Below are positions 17,487 to 29,803 of a stretch of 64,000 nt of DNA, piece by piece. Source of the stretch: an uncultured Bacteroidia bacterium (GTDB lineage: Bacteria > Bacteroidota > Bacteroidia > Bacteroidales > Prolixibacteraceae); the NCBI GenBank assembly GCA_903923905.1, contig CAIXZH010000024.1:1-64000 (forward strand). The letters are read 5' to 3'. A program made the position numbers and the translations under genes. The first letter of the stretch is position 1, and every line of letters begins with the position of its first letter. Below the pieces are notes generated by a model that saw only the letters and a program-made list of their open reading frames with translations, was not told where the DNA came from and searched no databases.

Positions 17487-18059
17487 ATGAACTTTAAGGA
17501 TTTAGCCCTCAACAATCGCAGTTACAGAAGGTTCGACGAGCAATATGAGATTGACCGGGCCACGCTTGTTGAGTTAATAGACCTTGCCCGGTTTGCAGCA
17601 TCAGGCAGAAACGGGCAACCATTAAAGTATTTTTTAAGCCATGAAAAGAACCTGAACGAGCAGATTTTCCCTACACTTGCATGGGCCGCTTACCTTAAGG
17701 ATTGGCCCGGACCGGAGAAAGGGGAACGTCCTTCCGCATATATTATTGTGCTGCTCGATCACGAAATTGCGGACAACTATTTTTGTGACGACGGAATTGC
17801 GATGCAAAATATACTGCTTGGTGCAGTTGAAAAGGGATTGGGAGGATGTATCATTCAATCAATCAATAAGAACAGGCTTTCAGCCATTCTCCAACTTCCG
17901 ACAAATCTTGGAATAATCGATGTAATCGCATTGGGCAAACCGATTGAAATGGTGATGATCACTGAGGTTGGCCCGGATGGCAACATCCGGTATTACAACG
18001 ACGCAAATGGCATTCATTACGTTCCTAAGAGATCGCTGGATCAGCTTATCGTAAACTAG
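17487..18059 (+). CDS. nitroreductase-family FMN-dependent oxidoreductase
   Basis: 190 aa, cytoplasmic. The FMN-binding N-terminal motif NNRSYRRFDEQ lies at 10-20, followed by IDLARFAASGRNGQPLKYF (binding of FMN phosphate and ribityl). Later GIAMQNILLGAVEKGLGGCIIQSI is the helix and turn that hold the isoalloxazine ring. IDVIALGKP is the typical late strand. It probably reduces quinones or nitroaromatics with NAD(P)H; the physiological substrate cannot be read from sequence. It has its own unit, divergent from the TauE gene. Confidence 0.88.
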   Translation: MNFKDLALNNRSYRRFDEQYEIDRATLVELIDLARFAASGRNGQPLKYFLSHEKNLNEQIFPTLAWAAYLKDWPGPEKGERPSAYIIVLLDHEIADNYFCDDGIAMQNILLGAVEKGLGGCIIQSINKNRLSAILQLPTNLGIIDVIALGKPIEMVMITEVGPDGNIRYYNDANGIHYVPKRSLDQLIVN

Positions 18060-18090
18060 TATACAGGGACTGGAAAATGGTTAACTGCGA

Positions 18091-18152
18091 TTGGCGGCTG
18101 GCTTCTGGCTACTGGCAAAAAGCAGCTTTTAACCTTAGGTTGGCCGCTGGCA
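18091..18152. repeat. GGCTGGCTTCTGGCTACTGGC word-repeat tract
   Basis: TTGGCGGCTGGC, TTCTGGCTACTGGC and later TTGGCCGCTGGC recur within 62 bp between convergent genes. A related tract (GCTACTGGCTATTAGCTTCTTGCAGCTGGC) occurs at 44274-44304, so this is a dispersed family and not chance composition. Confidence 0.6.
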
Positions 18153-18167
18153 TAAATGCGTTATTCA

Positions 18168-18809
18168 CTAATTCTTCTTGAGCCTACCGGCGAAAATCTT
18201 TTTAAATTTTTCCAATTTCGGCGTGATTACAATCCGACAATACCCCTGGTTGGTATTATTCGCATAATATTCCTGGTGGTAATCCTCTGCCGGATAGAAC
18301 TTCTCAAACCGGGTGATTTCCGTAACAATCGGGTGATCCCATATCTTTTCCTTTTCAAGTTTAGCCTTATAGGCAATTGCCTCCTGCTGTTGATCTTCAT
18401 CGGTATAAAATATGGCCGAACGATACTGGGTACCACTGTCAGCACCCTGTCGGTTGAGTGTTGTAGGATCATGGGTGGTCCAGAAAACTTCGAGCAGTTC
18501 CGCAAAAGTGATCTGATCAGGATCATAAGTTATCTGGGTGCATTCAGCATGTCCTGTCAATCCTGTGCATACCTCCCTATAGGTAGGATTGACCGTTTTC
18601 CCACCCGAATAACCGGATACAACCTTTTCAACCCCTTTTAACTGACTGAAAATTGCCTCTGTACACCAGAAACATCCACCTGCAAAAACGGCACTCTTTA
18701 ACGTTTCACCTTTCATCTCCATGTTGGTATTGTATTTGATGGAACCCTTTAATCCGGAAGAAATTACTGTAAACAACCCGATCAGGAAAATTAATGTTTT
18801 TCTCATCAT
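18168..18809 (-). CDS. msrA: peptide-methionine (S)-S-oxide reductase MsrA, exported form
   Basis: 213 aa. The N-terminal hydrophobic segment (MMRKTLIFLIGLFTVISSG) suggests export or membrane anchoring. The catalytic motif GGCFWCTE has the nucleophilic Cys46. Conserved GYSGGKTVNPTYREVC, GHAECTQITYDP and THDPTTLNRQGADSGTQYRS follow. It reduces methionine-S-sulfoxide in proteins; an exported copy would repair periplasmic or outer-membrane proteins under oxidative stress. No msrB fusion is present. A perfect 26-bp palindrome lies 47 bp upstream. Confidence 0.96.
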   Translation of the reverse strand: MMRKTLIFLIGLFTVISSGLKGSIKYNTNMEMKGETLKSAVFAGGCFWCTEAIFSQLKGVEKVVSGYSGGKTVNPTYREVCTGLTGHAECTQITYDPDQITFAELLEVFWTTHDPTTLNRQGADSGTQYRSAIFYTDEDQQQEAIAYKAKLEKEKIWDHPIVTEITRFEKFYPAEDYHQEYYANNTNQGYCRIVITPKLEKFKKIFAGRLKKN

Positions 18810-18855
18810 ATCTGTTTTATAGCTATTTTAATTAACGATTCACGGCATAACTTTG

Positions 18856-18881
18856 TTCCGGAAATCAGCTGATTTCCGGAA
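18856..18881. promoter_or_regulatory. perfect 26-bp palindrome, candidate operator for msrA
   Basis: Arms TTCCGGAAATCAG / CTGATTTCCGGAA meet without a spacer; each arm itself contains the palindrome TTCCGGAA. It lies 47 bp upstream of the msrA start, in the gap shared with the divergent 19093 gene. A dimeric-regulator site is the simplest reading. A cruciform or repeat element is the alternative. Confidence 0.55.
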
Positions 18882-19092
18882 ATTAATCAATACGGTCAGT
18901 GAAAAAACAGCTTGAAAATTTGGATTCCATTCGTTATTAATGTACATTTACCCATACCAAGATACCGAGATCATTCAGTTACCCTATTCCTGGTGAAACG
19001 ACCAAGTTCCGAATTTATTAACTAATTTATTTTCGGGTAAAAACGATACTCTGGCTATTTCTTTCTTTAAACTTTATTTAAAATCTTTAATC

Positions 19093-19788
19093 ATGAATAA
19101 AGCCTCCTACCGTTTCAATTCATCAGAAATGCCGATTCTAGCAGATCGGATACTTTCTAATTATAAACGGGATAAGTCCTATTTTGAACAGTATTCCCCA
19201 AAATTCAATCAGGAATTTCTACTCCGTTTTGAGGAGAAGGTCAACTCATTGCTTGACAGGAAGTCATCGAAAATATTTAATGATAAGGTCATTCAATTAA
19301 ACAAGAAAATTGAAGAATTCATTCCCAATTTCAGTCCGTTATTAAACATCACCGAAACCTTTTTGCGAAGTGGCTCCAAGGTAACCAATCTCTATGTTTC
19401 AGGCTTCTGCTTCACTGAAGTAAAAGATGCACTTAACCTGAGATCTGTCGGCGAGATTCAGAGAAGCTGTCTGAAATTAGTCAGACAGCTGGAGTCTCAT
19501 ATTGAGGATTTCGTTGATAAAGGTTTTATAATTATCTTACTTCAAAATTTCCATTTGTTGATTGATAAATTAATCAATCTGGAGTGTGAACTTGCCGAAT
19601 TAACCCATCGGCATGATCTTAAATCAGACGAATACCTTTATATTGACCATCAGTTAAAAGATTTCATAGAGACCATCATCGAATCAACACCCGCAGTATT
19701 CGGGGACAATGATGCAGCCAAACGAGAAGATTATTCGATCGAAAAGCTGATGTTGCAGACACAGTTTAACAGAGGTCGAACTCAATAA
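19093..19788 (+). CDS. unrecognised helical cytoplasmic protein
   Basis: 231 aa with no signal peptide and no transmembrane segment. It is predicted largely alpha-helical, with many Leu/Ile/Phe heptad-like patterns (LLRFEEKVNSLLDRKSSKIFNDKVIQLNKKIEEF, FIIILLQNFHLLIDKLINLECELAEL). No catalytic motif or known domain is recognised. The C terminus ends NRGRTQ. It is a single-gene unit closed by a terminator and divergent from msrA. It is kept as a real gene because of its length, coding-like composition and terminator placement. Confidence 0.7.
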   Translation: MNKASYRFNSSEMPILADRILSNYKRDKSYFEQYSPKFNQEFLLRFEEKVNSLLDRKSSKIFNDKVIQLNKKIEEFIPNFSPLLNITETFLRSGSKVTNLYVSGFCFTEVKDALNLRSVGEIQRSCLKLVRQLESHIEDFVDKGFIIILLQNFHLLIDKLINLECELAELTHRHDLKSDEYLYIDHQLKDFIETIIESTPAVFGDNDAAKREDYSIEKLMLQTQFNRGRTQ

Positions 19789-19823
19789 GTCCAGCGGGTG
19801 TGCAGATTACAGTTTTAAGTACT

Positions 19824-19862
19824 AAAAAGCTCCGTTGTCTGAATGGTCAACGGAGCTTTTTT
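19824..19862. terminator. bidirectional rho-independent terminator
   Basis: Stem AAAAAGCTCCGTTG / CAACGGAGCTTTTTT with loop TCTGAATGGT. T-rich on both strands, it separates the convergent 19093 gene and the GH2 gene. Confidence 0.92.
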
Positions 19863-19878
19863 GGAAATTATTAAACGT

Positions 19879-23440
<3,562 letters not shown>

Positions 23441-25015
23441 CTAGAATTCCGAAGTGAAATGAAATTGGATTTTCGGGAAATCGCGTTGAGCCATATCCAG
23501 AATAAAGGAAGAATCGGCCATGAAAACATCCCGTCTCCGGTTATCGAGTGACATCTTATTGTATTTCCGTTTCTTAAAATCGTCAAGCATAGCTTTGTCT
23601 TCACATTGAATCCAGCACGCTTTGTAGAGAGATAATGATTCCCAGCGACATTTTGCATTATACTCATGTTCAAGACGATACTCAATTACCTCAAACTGGA
23701 GCGCCCCCACAGTTCCGATGATCTTACGGCCATTGAGCTGACTAACAAACAACTGGGCAACACCCTCGTCCATTAACTGATCCACACCCTTTGCAAGTTG
23801 CTTTGATTTCATGGGGTCAGCATTCTCGATATAGCGGAATATTTCAGGTGAGAATGAGGGAATTCCCTTGTAATGAAGGATTTCTCCTTCCGTTAGGGTA
23901 TCCCCAATCACAAAGTTTCCGGTATCGGGAATCCCTACGATATCTCCTGGAAACGCTTCATCGATCACCTCTTTTTTATCGGCCATAAAGGCTGTGGGAC
24001 TCGAATATTTAAAAACTTTCCCTAAACGGATATGTCGATAATTCTTATTTCGTTCAAACTTACCGGAACAGATTTTCACAAAGGCGATCCTGCTGCGGTG
24101 ATTCGGATCAATATTGGCATGGATTTTAAATACAAAACCGGTAAAAGTCTCTTCATCGCAATAAACCAGACGTTCTTCCGCCTTTTTGGGCCTTGGCGAC
24201 GGGGCAATCCGGACAAAGGTATCAAGAAGCTCTTTAACACCGAAGTTGTACAATGCGCTTCCAAAAAATACAGGAGCCAGGTCTCCAGCAAGGTATTGCT
24301 CGATATCGAATTCCGGATATACCTCATCAAGGATTTCAAGCTCTTCGCGTAAAACCGTCGCATCCTTTCCGATTATATTATCAAGTTCGGGACTATTGGT
24401 ATCAGTAAAACTAATCCCTGGACGGATATCCGTAATACTTGGATCGAAGAGAACCAGGTTTTTATCGTAGATATTGTAGACACCCTTAAACTCCGGACCG
24501 TTGTTAATGGGCCAGCTTAATGGCCGGACCTTGATAAGCAATTGCTTTTCAATATCATCCAGAAGATCAAATGTATCATCAGCAGGTCGGTCCATTTTGT
24601 TGACAAAAACGATTACCGGAGTTTTGCGGCTTCGACAAACACTCATGAGCTTTTCGGTCTGAGGCTCCACCCCCTTGGCCGCATCGATCACGATAATCAC
24701 GCTATCTACGGCTGTCAGCGTCCTAAAAGTATCTTCCTGAAAATCCTGGTGACCCGGTGTGTCAAGAATATTTACCTTATATCCGTTGAATTCAAAGCCC
24801 ATTACCGAGGTAGCCACTGAAATACCGCGCTGCCGTTCAATCTCCATAAAGTCGGAAGTTGCCCCTTTCTTAATTTTATTGCTTTTTACAGCGCCCGCAA
24901 CATGGATTGCGCCACCGAAAAGCAGCAATTTTTCAGTTAGTGTCGTTTTCCCCGCATCGGGGTGACTCACAATACCGAAGGTTCTCCGGCGCAGTATTTC
25001 ATCTTTTAATCCCAT
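23441..25015 (-). CDS. prfC: peptide chain release factor 3 (RF3)
   Basis: 524 aa, normal RF3 length. G1 is [18 protein letters not shown], switch [22 protein letters not shown]3 DTPGHQDF and G4 NKMDR. The remainder has the RF3-specific domains II and III ([39 protein letters not shown]). It is a GTPase that recycles RF1/RF2 from the ribosome after peptide release and aids quality control. It is a monocistronic housekeeping gene. Confidence 0.97.
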   Translation of the reverse strand: MGLKDEILRRRTFGIVSHPDAGKTTLTEKLLLFGGAIHVAGAVKSNKIKKGATSDFMEIERQRGISVATSVMGFEFNGYKVNILDTPGHQDFQEDTFRTLTAVDSVIIVIDAAKGVEPQTEKLMSVCRSRKTPVIVFVNKMDRPADDTFDLLDDIEKQLLIKVRPLSWPINNGPEFKGVYNIYDKNLVLFDPSITDIRPGISFTDTNSPELDNIIGKDATVLREELEILDEVYPEFDIEQYLAGDLAPVFFGSALYNFGVKELLDTFVRIAPSPRPKKAEERLVYCDEETFTGFVFKIHANIDPNHRSRIAFVKICSGKFERNKNYRHIRLGKVFKYSSPTAFMADKKEVIDEAFPGDIVGIPDTGNFVIGDTLTEGEILHYKGIPSFSPEIFRYIENADPMKSKQLAKGVDQLMDEGVAQLFVSQLNGRKIIGTVGALQFEVIEYRLEHEYNAKCRWESLSLYKACWIQCEDKAMLDDFKKRKYNKMSLDNRRRDVFMADSSFILDMAQRDFPKIQFHFTSEF

Positions 25016-25093
25016 ATCAAATATTGAGGGTGCAAAAGTACTTCAAAATAATGAAATGTTCATATTCGATTAACCGTAACCAATCATGAAGTA

Positions 25094-25311
25094 TTATGCT
25101 TGCTTTAATTCCACCTCAAAACATAAATCTGAAATCTCTCTCTCAATTTTCCAGTCAGCCTTTTCTTTAATATAATTAAACTACCATAATCTGGATCTTT
25201 ATGAGTATTCCCATATGCATGAGACCCAAAGAGTACAATATCCTTTAAGTCATCCTCAAATCTGGATTTTAACAGAGAATTCAAATCCTTATATATCTTT
25301 TTTTTTGTCAA
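25094..25311 (-). pseudogene. decayed MNT-type nucleotidyltransferase
   Basis: The ORF (25105-25311) starts with TTG. An ATG just upstream (MRID) would join it in frame if a 9-A run were one base shorter, suggesting a first frameshift. The nucleotidyltransferase motif is seen as IVLFGSHAYGNTHKDPDYGS, but the second catalytic Asp of the DxD pair reads Gly. After IILKK the frame slips again: the other frame gives ADWKIEREISDLCFEVELK, the family's usual continuation, before a stop at 25094. These proteins normally pair with HEPN proteins; none is nearby. A plausible promoter, TTG-N19-TGCCTTTG, remains upstream. Confidence 0.75.
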
Positions 25312-25427
25312 TTCTCATCTGACTATGTTTTATTCAAAGGCAAATATTATTGAGCACAAATCAACACGCGGGAATTGTTAATACAGGATAGGTGAGATCT
25401 TAGGGAGTCGATTACAGAATTACGTTT

Positions 25428-26330
25428 TTACAATACAATATTCCCCAGACAGCTTTTCCTAAACTGAGTCGGTGTCATCCTGGTCTGTCTTTTAAACTGT
25501 GTGGAAAAATAATCGACTGATTCATAATTCATCTCCACGGCTATTTCCTTAACAGACCTTGACGTGGTGGAAAGTAATTCCTTGCCCCTTTGTAAGCGCA
25601 ACTGCGAAATATATTGTGCCGGAGCCAGTCCTGTATATTGTTTGAATAGTCGCCTGAACCACGAATAGGTCATAACCAGCTCTTTTGCAATTGCCTCCGG
25701 CTTAACATTTGAGTTTAACTGCTCTCTGATCAGAACACGCGCCTTATCAATTTTTTGAACGATTTCTTTATCCTCGAAATGGTTGTCTTTAGCCCGGAAA
25801 TAGATATATCCCAGCAAGTGAATGACAATTCCTGAGATATACTGCTGATAACCTGCCCGTTCTTCATTTCCTGCCTCCAAAATACGCTGAAAAAGGCTAA
25901 CAATCTCTTCGTTATAGCCCACTTTTACAACTGGCTTATTAACTGATAAATAACTGTTTAGTACAAGATTTTCAGCAAACTTCCCTTTAAATCCAACCCA
26001 GTAACTATCCCAGCCGGTTACTTGTTCCGGTTTGAAACGATGCCACTCACCGGGAAACAGAAAAAAGAGACTCCCCTCTCCAATCACTGTATTTTTATAA
26101 CTTGATGATTCGAAAGTTCCGGAACCTTTGGTGATGTAGATCATTTGAAACTCTTCGAGTACCCTGCCGCTCTGAAAATTAAAGGTATAGTCCAACGGAT
26201 GCCCCTGGGTCGGATAAATACTATTTGGTAAAACGGACTGAAATCCTGCAGTTTTTACAATCAGGCTCCAGTTTTCGTCCTGCTCATGAACCGGCAGATA
26301 TCGGATATTGGAATTTAAAAGATGTTGCAT
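25428..26330 (-). CDS. AraC-family transcriptional regulator with cupin sensor domain
   Basis: The track starts at a TTG (26348). I prefer the ATG at 26330, because a TATCTTTG element at 26353-26360 would place transcription start inside the longer version. It has about 300 aa. The N-terminal AraC_binding cupin-like domain includes MIYITKGSGTFESSSYKNTVIGEGSLFFLFPGEWHRFKP. The C-terminal double HTH has VKPEAIAKELVMTYSWFRRLFKQYTGLAPAQYISQLRLQRG and EIAVEMNYESVDYFSTQFKRQTRMTPTQFR. It lies divergent from the plus-strand carbohydrate island and is the most likely local sugar-responsive activator. Confidence 0.9.
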   Translation of the reverse strand: MQHLLNSNIRYLPVHEQDENWSLIVKTAGFQSVLPNSIYPTQGHPLDYTFNFQSGRVLEEFQMIYITKGSGTFESSSYKNTVIGEGSLFFLFPGEWHRFKPEQVTGWDSYWVGFKGKFAENLVLNSYLSVNKPVVKVGYNEEIVSLFQRILEAGNEERAGYQQYISGIVIHLLGYIYFRAKDNHFEDKEIVQKIDKARVLIREQLNSNVKPEAIAKELVMTYSWFRRLFKQYTGLAPAQYISQLRLQRGKELLSTTSRSVKEIAVEMNYESVDYFSTQFKRQTRMTPTQFRKSCLGNIVL

Positions 26331-26352
26331 AACATGTGTGAGTATCAAAATT

Positions 26353-26360
26353 CAAAGATA
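26353..26360 (-). promoter_or_regulatory. candidate -7 element TATCTTTG for the AraC gene
   Basis: On the minus strand TATCTTTG matches TAnnTTTG exactly. Initiation about 7 nt downstream would fall near 26346, favouring the ATG at 26330 as the start. No strong -33 box is visible. Confidence 0.45.
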
Positions 26361-26518
26361 TAAAATCAAAATCAGCTATTTGGTTTTATAATGTATTAAT
26401 ATATTGCACAATGAAATATATCCATCAATCATAGACTATTGTCATATAATAAAGATTCGTCCTCCATTTCTTTTAATAATGATCCTTTTCATTCATAAAA
26501 AGATAAAAGCCATTCAAT

Positions 26519-28411
26519 ATGAGCAAGCTAAAAGTCCTCAGTTTCCTATTCCTGATGATCTGCATGGGATGTTCAGAAAGATTTCATGAATATCATGTTG
26601 CCGTTACCGGGAATGATTCAAATGTTGGTTCAAGGTCCAATCCTTTTAAAACGATTTCTGAAGCCGCCCGAAAAGCGAAAGCGGGAGATGTCATTACGGT
26701 ACATGAAGGGACCTACCGGGAGCTGGTAATCCCGCAATACGGCGGAACCAATGAAACTCACCGGATAGTTTATCAGTCTGCCAAAGGGGAGAAAGTAGCC
26801 ATTAAAGGTTCTGAAATAATTAAAAACTGGCAACCGGTGAAGGACCGCGTCTGGAAAGTGACTATTCCAAATACCTTCTTCGGAAAATTTAATCCATATC
26901 AGGATACGATCTGGGGTGACTGGTTTAATGGCAAAGGGAGAATTCACCATACCGGAGAGGTCTATCTGAACGGAAAATCCTTTTATGAAGTCGAAACCCT
27001 GGAAAAGGTAGTCAATCCAAAGCCCCTTCCTGCTGCTGTTGATACCGTCGCCTCAACCTATACCTGGTATACCGAATCGAATAAAGAATCAACCACAATT
27101 TGGGCAAATTTTCACGATTCAGATCCAAACAAGGGACTGGTTGAAATCAATGCGCGTCCTGCCTGCTTTTTCCCAGCCAAAACCGGATTAAATTACATCA
27201 CGGTTCGAGGGTTTACTATAAGTCAGGCCGCAACCCAGTGGGCTGCTCCAACGGCTGAACAGATCGGCATGATTGGCCCTCATTGGAGTAAAGGTTGGAT
27301 TATTGAGAATAACGTGATCAGCGATTCAAAATGTTCCGGGATATCATTGGGTAAAGAGCGGACAACCGGGCATAATGTCTGGCTTGGAGATATGAAAAAG
27401 GATGGGGCTATCCACTATATTGAGGTTATATTCAGGGCTTTAAAAATCGGATGGAGTAAAGAGAAGATTGGTTCACATATCATACGGGATAATACCATTT
27501 TCAATTGCGAACAGACCGGCATTTGCGGAAGCCTGGGAGCTGTTTTTAGCCAGATCACCAATAATCACATTTATAATATTCATGAAAAAAGACAGTTTAC
27601 CGGTGCTGAAATGGCAGGGATCAAAATACATGGTGCGATTGATTTGCTGATTAAAAGTAACCGGATTCATAATTGCAGTTTAGGACTCTGGATGGACTGG
27701 ATGGCGCAAGGGACTCGCATATCCTCCAATCTGATGTACCACAATGATACAGACCTGTTTACAGAAGTCGACCACGGACCAATCCTGATTGATAATAATA
27801 TAATGCTGGCCAATACACCGTACGCCGAGTGTTCGGAAGGTGTGGCTACTGTGCACAATCTGTTTACAGGGAGGATCGCCCACTGGGTGGATAATGGACG
27901 CTTTACCCCTTACCACCTGCCCCACTCCACCTGGGTTGCCGGATTAATAACCTTTTCAGGAGGCGACCACCGGTATTACAATAATATTTTTGCTACAGAC
28001 AAAGCCGTGTTGAAATCTAATGATCCTACCGGACTGTCAAGGTACAACAATAGCAAAATGCCAGTATGGATTGCCTCAAACATTTACTTTAACGGAGCTT
28101 CACCCTTTAACAGGGAAGTGGATGCTGTCGAAAATAAAACGTTTGAACCAAATGTCTCTATTGAAGAAAAAGGGAGTGAGGTTTATTTGCACATCAACGT
28201 CGATGACTCATTCAGGAAAGTAAAAACAGTACTGGTGACGTCGGAATTATTGGGAAAGGCCATTGCACCCAATGCATCATTCGAAAATCCGGATGGAACG
28301 CCTCTAAAAATTGATGTGGATTACTTTGGTAACAAACGTTCTGAGACAAATCCCTTCGTAGGGCCCATTGAAGGGCTCAAAGAGGGAAATCAGGTTATAA
28401 AAGTCTGGTGA
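26519..28411 (+). CDS. right-handed parallel beta-helix lipoprotein (pectate-lyase-like fold)
   Basis: 630 aa with a lipoprotein signal (MSKLKVLSFLFLMICMGC, cysteine 18). A DUF1565-like start (YHVAVTGNDSNVGSRSNPFKTISEAARKAKAGDVITVHEGTYRE) is followed by many beta-helix rungs of Asn-rich turns (WIIENNVISDSKCSGIS, SHIIRDNTIFNCEQTGIC, ISSNLMYHNDTDLF). Proteins of this type are polysaccharide lyases or hydrolases acting on uronic-acid or other surface glycans. The catalytic residues cannot be placed. First gene of the plus-strand island, divergent from the AraC regulator. Confidence 0.82.
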   Translation: MSKLKVLSFLFLMICMGCSERFHEYHVAVTGNDSNVGSRSNPFKTISEAARKAKAGDVITVHEGTYRELVIPQYGGTNETHRIVYQSAKGEKVAIKGSEIIKNWQPVKDRVWKVTIPNTFFGKFNPYQDTIWGDWFNGKGRIHHTGEVYLNGKSFYEVETLEKVVNPKPLPAAVDTVASTYTWYTESNKESTTIWANFHDSDPNKGLVEINARPACFFPAKTGLNYITVRGFTISQAATQWAAPTAEQIGMIGPHWSKGWIIENNVISDSKCSGISLGKERTTGHNVWLGDMKKDGAIHYIEVIFRALKIGWSKEKIGSHIIRDNTIFNCEQTGICGSLGAVFSQITNNHIYNIHEKRQFTGAEMAGIKIHGAIDLLIKSNRIHNCSLGLWMDWMAQGTRISSNLMYHNDTDLFTEVDHGPILIDNNIMLANTPYAECSEGVATVHNLFTGRIAHWVDNGRFTPYHLPHSTWVAGLITFSGGDHRYYNNIFATDKAVLKSNDPTGLSRYNNSKMPVWIASNIYFNGASPFNREVDAVENKTFEPNVSIEEKGSEVYLHINVDDSFRKVKTVLVTSELLGKAIAPNASFENPDGTPLKIDVDYFGNKRSETNPFVGPIEGLKEGNQVIKVW

Positions 28412-28478
28412 AAAAATTACTACCCGGAAAAGGTTGAACTTTTAGCTTTAAAGCTCAAAATTGAAAGAATTTCTAAAT

Positions 28479-29690
28479 ATGTCAAAATCAGCATTTATTT
28501 TTCTGCTTTGTTCCCTGCTTTCCCAGACTGGGTTGGTCGGTAAAACGGATAAACTAAGACACACCTCTGAAAAAATCACTGTTGCCGCCTATTATTTTCC
28601 CAATTACCACACCAATGATCCCCGGAATATTAAAAACAAGGGAGAGAACTGGTCGGAATGGGAGCTGATCAAAACGGCCAAACCCCGTTTCCCGGGACAC
28701 GACCAGCCAAAGGTTCCGCTTTGGGGCTATACCGACGAGAAGGATCCAAAGGTGATGGCTCAAAAGATTGAGGCTGCCTCGCAATATGGGATAGATTGCC
28801 TGATTTTCGACTGGTATATGTATGAAGATGGACCATTTTTAAACAAGTGTCTTGACGAAGGATTTCTGAAGGCGAAAAATGTCGGAAAAGTTAAATTTGC
28901 ACTGATGTGGGCTAACCACGACTGGAATGATATTCACCCTTACACCCGTGGAGCTCAGCAAAAACTGCTCTATCCGGGAAAGGTCTCAGCCAAACGGTTC
29001 GATGAAATCTGCGATTTGTTGATAACCCAATATTTCACGAAACCCAATTACTGGAAAATTGATGGGAAAGCCTATTTTTCAATCTACGACATTCAGAAAT
29101 TCATGGATGGATTCGGCAGCCTGAAGGCAACCCAAAGGGCCATGAAGCGGTTGAATGACAAGGCTGTTGGAGCAGGACTCAAAGGGGTACACTGGAATAT
29201 CGTTGCCTGGGGCCGGCCCATTCTACCGGTAGAGAAAGTTCCGGCCAATTATCCCGAACTGATCAAGAAATTGGGATTTGATTCGGCAACATCCTATGTC
29301 TGGGTCCATCATGTCGGACTGCCCGACCGGCAAACTGACTTTAACAAAGCAAGAGACCAATACTTTGCTTACTGGGATCAGGCAAAAAATGAATTTAAGG
29401 TCCCCTATTATCCAAATGTTTCAATGGGCTGGGATCCGAGTCCCCGCTGTGATCTGAAATCAGAGTGGGGTAATTTTGGCTACCCATTTACAAACACTAT
29501 TGGAAACAATACGCCAGAGAACTTCAAAATGGCATTGCAAATAACGAAGGATAGAATGCTCGCTGACCCCAAAGGACCCAGGATTATGAATATCAATTCC
29601 TGGAATGAGTGGACCGAAGGGAGTTATCTCGAACCCGATACCAATAATAAATTCGGATACCTTGAGGCAATTAAAAGCGTTTTTAAGTAA
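28479..29690 (+). CDS. GH99-like/WbsX-type exported glycoside hydrolase
   Basis: I take the ATG at 28479 rather than the TTG at 28461 because it opens a signal peptide (MSKSAFIFLLCSLLSQTGLVG). The mature protein has the GH99/WbsX hallmarks: VAAYYFPNYHTND at the first strand, NWSEWELIKTAKPRFPGHDQPKVPLWGY, YGIDCLIFDWYMYEDGPFL, ALMWANHDW and the C-terminal NSWNEWTEGSYLEPD with its carboxylates. GH99 enzymes are endo-acting on mannose-type linkages, but this broader group is not characterised, so the substrate is open. It is followed by a tiny hydrophobic ORF and the GH106-like gene. Confidence 0.85.
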   Translation: MSKSAFIFLLCSLLSQTGLVGKTDKLRHTSEKITVAAYYFPNYHTNDPRNIKNKGENWSEWELIKTAKPRFPGHDQPKVPLWGYTDEKDPKVMAQKIEAASQYGIDCLIFDWYMYEDGPFLNKCLDEGFLKAKNVGKVKFALMWANHDWNDIHPYTRGAQQKLLYPGKVSAKRFDEICDLLITQYFTKPNYWKIDGKAYFSIYDIQKFMDGFGSLKATQRAMKRLNDKAVGAGLKGVHWNIVAWGRPILPVEKVPANYPELIKKLGFDSATSYVWVHHVGLPDRQTDFNKARDQYFAYWDQAKNEFKVPYYPNVSMGWDPSPRCDLKSEWGNFGYPFTNTIGNNTPENFKMALQITKDRMLADPKGPRIMNINSWNEWTEGSYLEPDTNNKFGYLEAIKSVFK

Positions 29691-29696
29691 TTAATT

Positions 29697-29771
29697 ATGA
29701 GATTAATCCTTTCCCTGCAATTACTGTTCTTTGTGCTGATTGCCAATGAAATACTGAATTGGTTCAAATAA
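29697..29771 (+). CDS. 24-residue hydrophobic micro-ORF (possible remnant)
   Basis: An ATG 7 bases after the preceding stop encodes MRLILSLQLLFFVLIANEILNWFK and stops. It looks like a signal peptide or single membrane helix. It may be a membrane microprotein, a leader peptide, or the remnant of a lost exported gene. Coding cannot be confirmed. Confidence 0.3.
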   Translation: MRLILSLQLLFFVLIANEILNWFK

Positions 29772-29803
29772 TAAAAATACTTTTATGCAGAAAAATTGAC
29801 TAT

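Noticed and set aside
18227-18641. ORFs on both strands within msrA
   Set aside because: MsrA motifs fix the real frame; the others are shadows.
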